8,103 bases of DNA, from assembly GCA_913058195.1 (NCBI GenBank), contig CAJXPP010000089.1:1-8103 (forward strand). The letters are read 5' to 3'. Every line of letters begins with the position of its first letter. Position 1 is the first letter of the stretch. Both the position numbers and the translations under genes were made by a program. Of this stretch, positions 8,080 to 8,103 are shown one piece after another. The notes beneath the pieces were generated by a model that had not been told where the DNA came from, did not search any database, and saw only the letters and a list, made by a program, of their open reading frames with translations. This DNA comes from an uncultured Gammaproteobacteria bacterium. Its GTDB lineage: Bacteria; Pseudomonadota; Gammaproteobacteria; Nitrosococcales; Methylophagaceae.

Positions 8080-8103
8080 GACGCTGCCGACGATCTACTC
8101 TGT
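8061..8103. other. Illumina Nextera adapter read-through (synthetic, not genomic)
   Basis: The last 43 bases are library adapter. 8061-8079 is the Tn5 mosaic end. 8080-8093 (GACGCTGCCGACGA) is the complement of the i5-side Nextera transposon tail. 8094-8101 (TCTACTCT) is the complement of index AGAGTAGA, which I recall as Nextera S504/N504. 8102-8103 (GT) are the first bases of the P5 complement. The order and spacing match a fragment shorter than the read length sequenced through into its adapter and left untrimmed before assembly. Genomic sequence ends at 8060, and the window's right end is therefore a true contig end. Confidence 0.98.

Overview
The window carries four genes, all on the minus strand, reading right to left as recC (3' part only), recB, recD and a HerA/YjgR-like ATPase gene (5' part only). 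The first three encode RecBCD (exonuclease V), the helicase-nuclease that processes double-strand DNA ends for RecA-dependent recombination. Conserved motifs in all four products and the RecBCD architecture itself (rather than AddAB) point to a proteobacterium, most likely a gammaproteobacterium. Base composition is moderately AT-rich (low to mid 40s % GC from sampled lines). The genus cannot be fixed from this sequence alone.

Layout: 8061-8103 is not biological. It is the Tn5 mosaic end plus Nextera Read-1/i5-side adapter, so the genomic sequence ends at 8060 and the contig stops inside recC. 6503-8060 is the C-terminal ~518 codons of recC. 2994-6506 is full-length recB, whose ATG overlaps the recC stop (ATGA). 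1256-3001 is full-length recD, overlapping the recB end by 8 nt. After a 36-nt gap with a strong Shine-Dalgarno, 1-1219 encodes the first 406 residues of a HerA-like (DUF853/YjgR family) ATPase that runs off the left edge. There is no gene-free stretch over 40 bases apart from the adapter, and no promoter or terminator. The operon promoter must lie beyond the right end, upstream of recC.

How they work together: RecB (3'-5' helicase plus nuclease) and RecD (5'-3' helicase) are the two motors, and RecC is the scaffold that splits the duplex and reads Chi in the 3' strand. The overlapping starts and stops suit co-translation of the complex. The HerA-like gene is positioned for co-transcription. 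A role in end processing is only a contextual inference. Three exact copies of the E. coli Chi octamer occur, all on the coding strand.

I see no sign of a previously undescribed system. The most important result for users of this sequence is the adapter contamination and the false MCIRDR N-terminus it creates on the recC reading frame.
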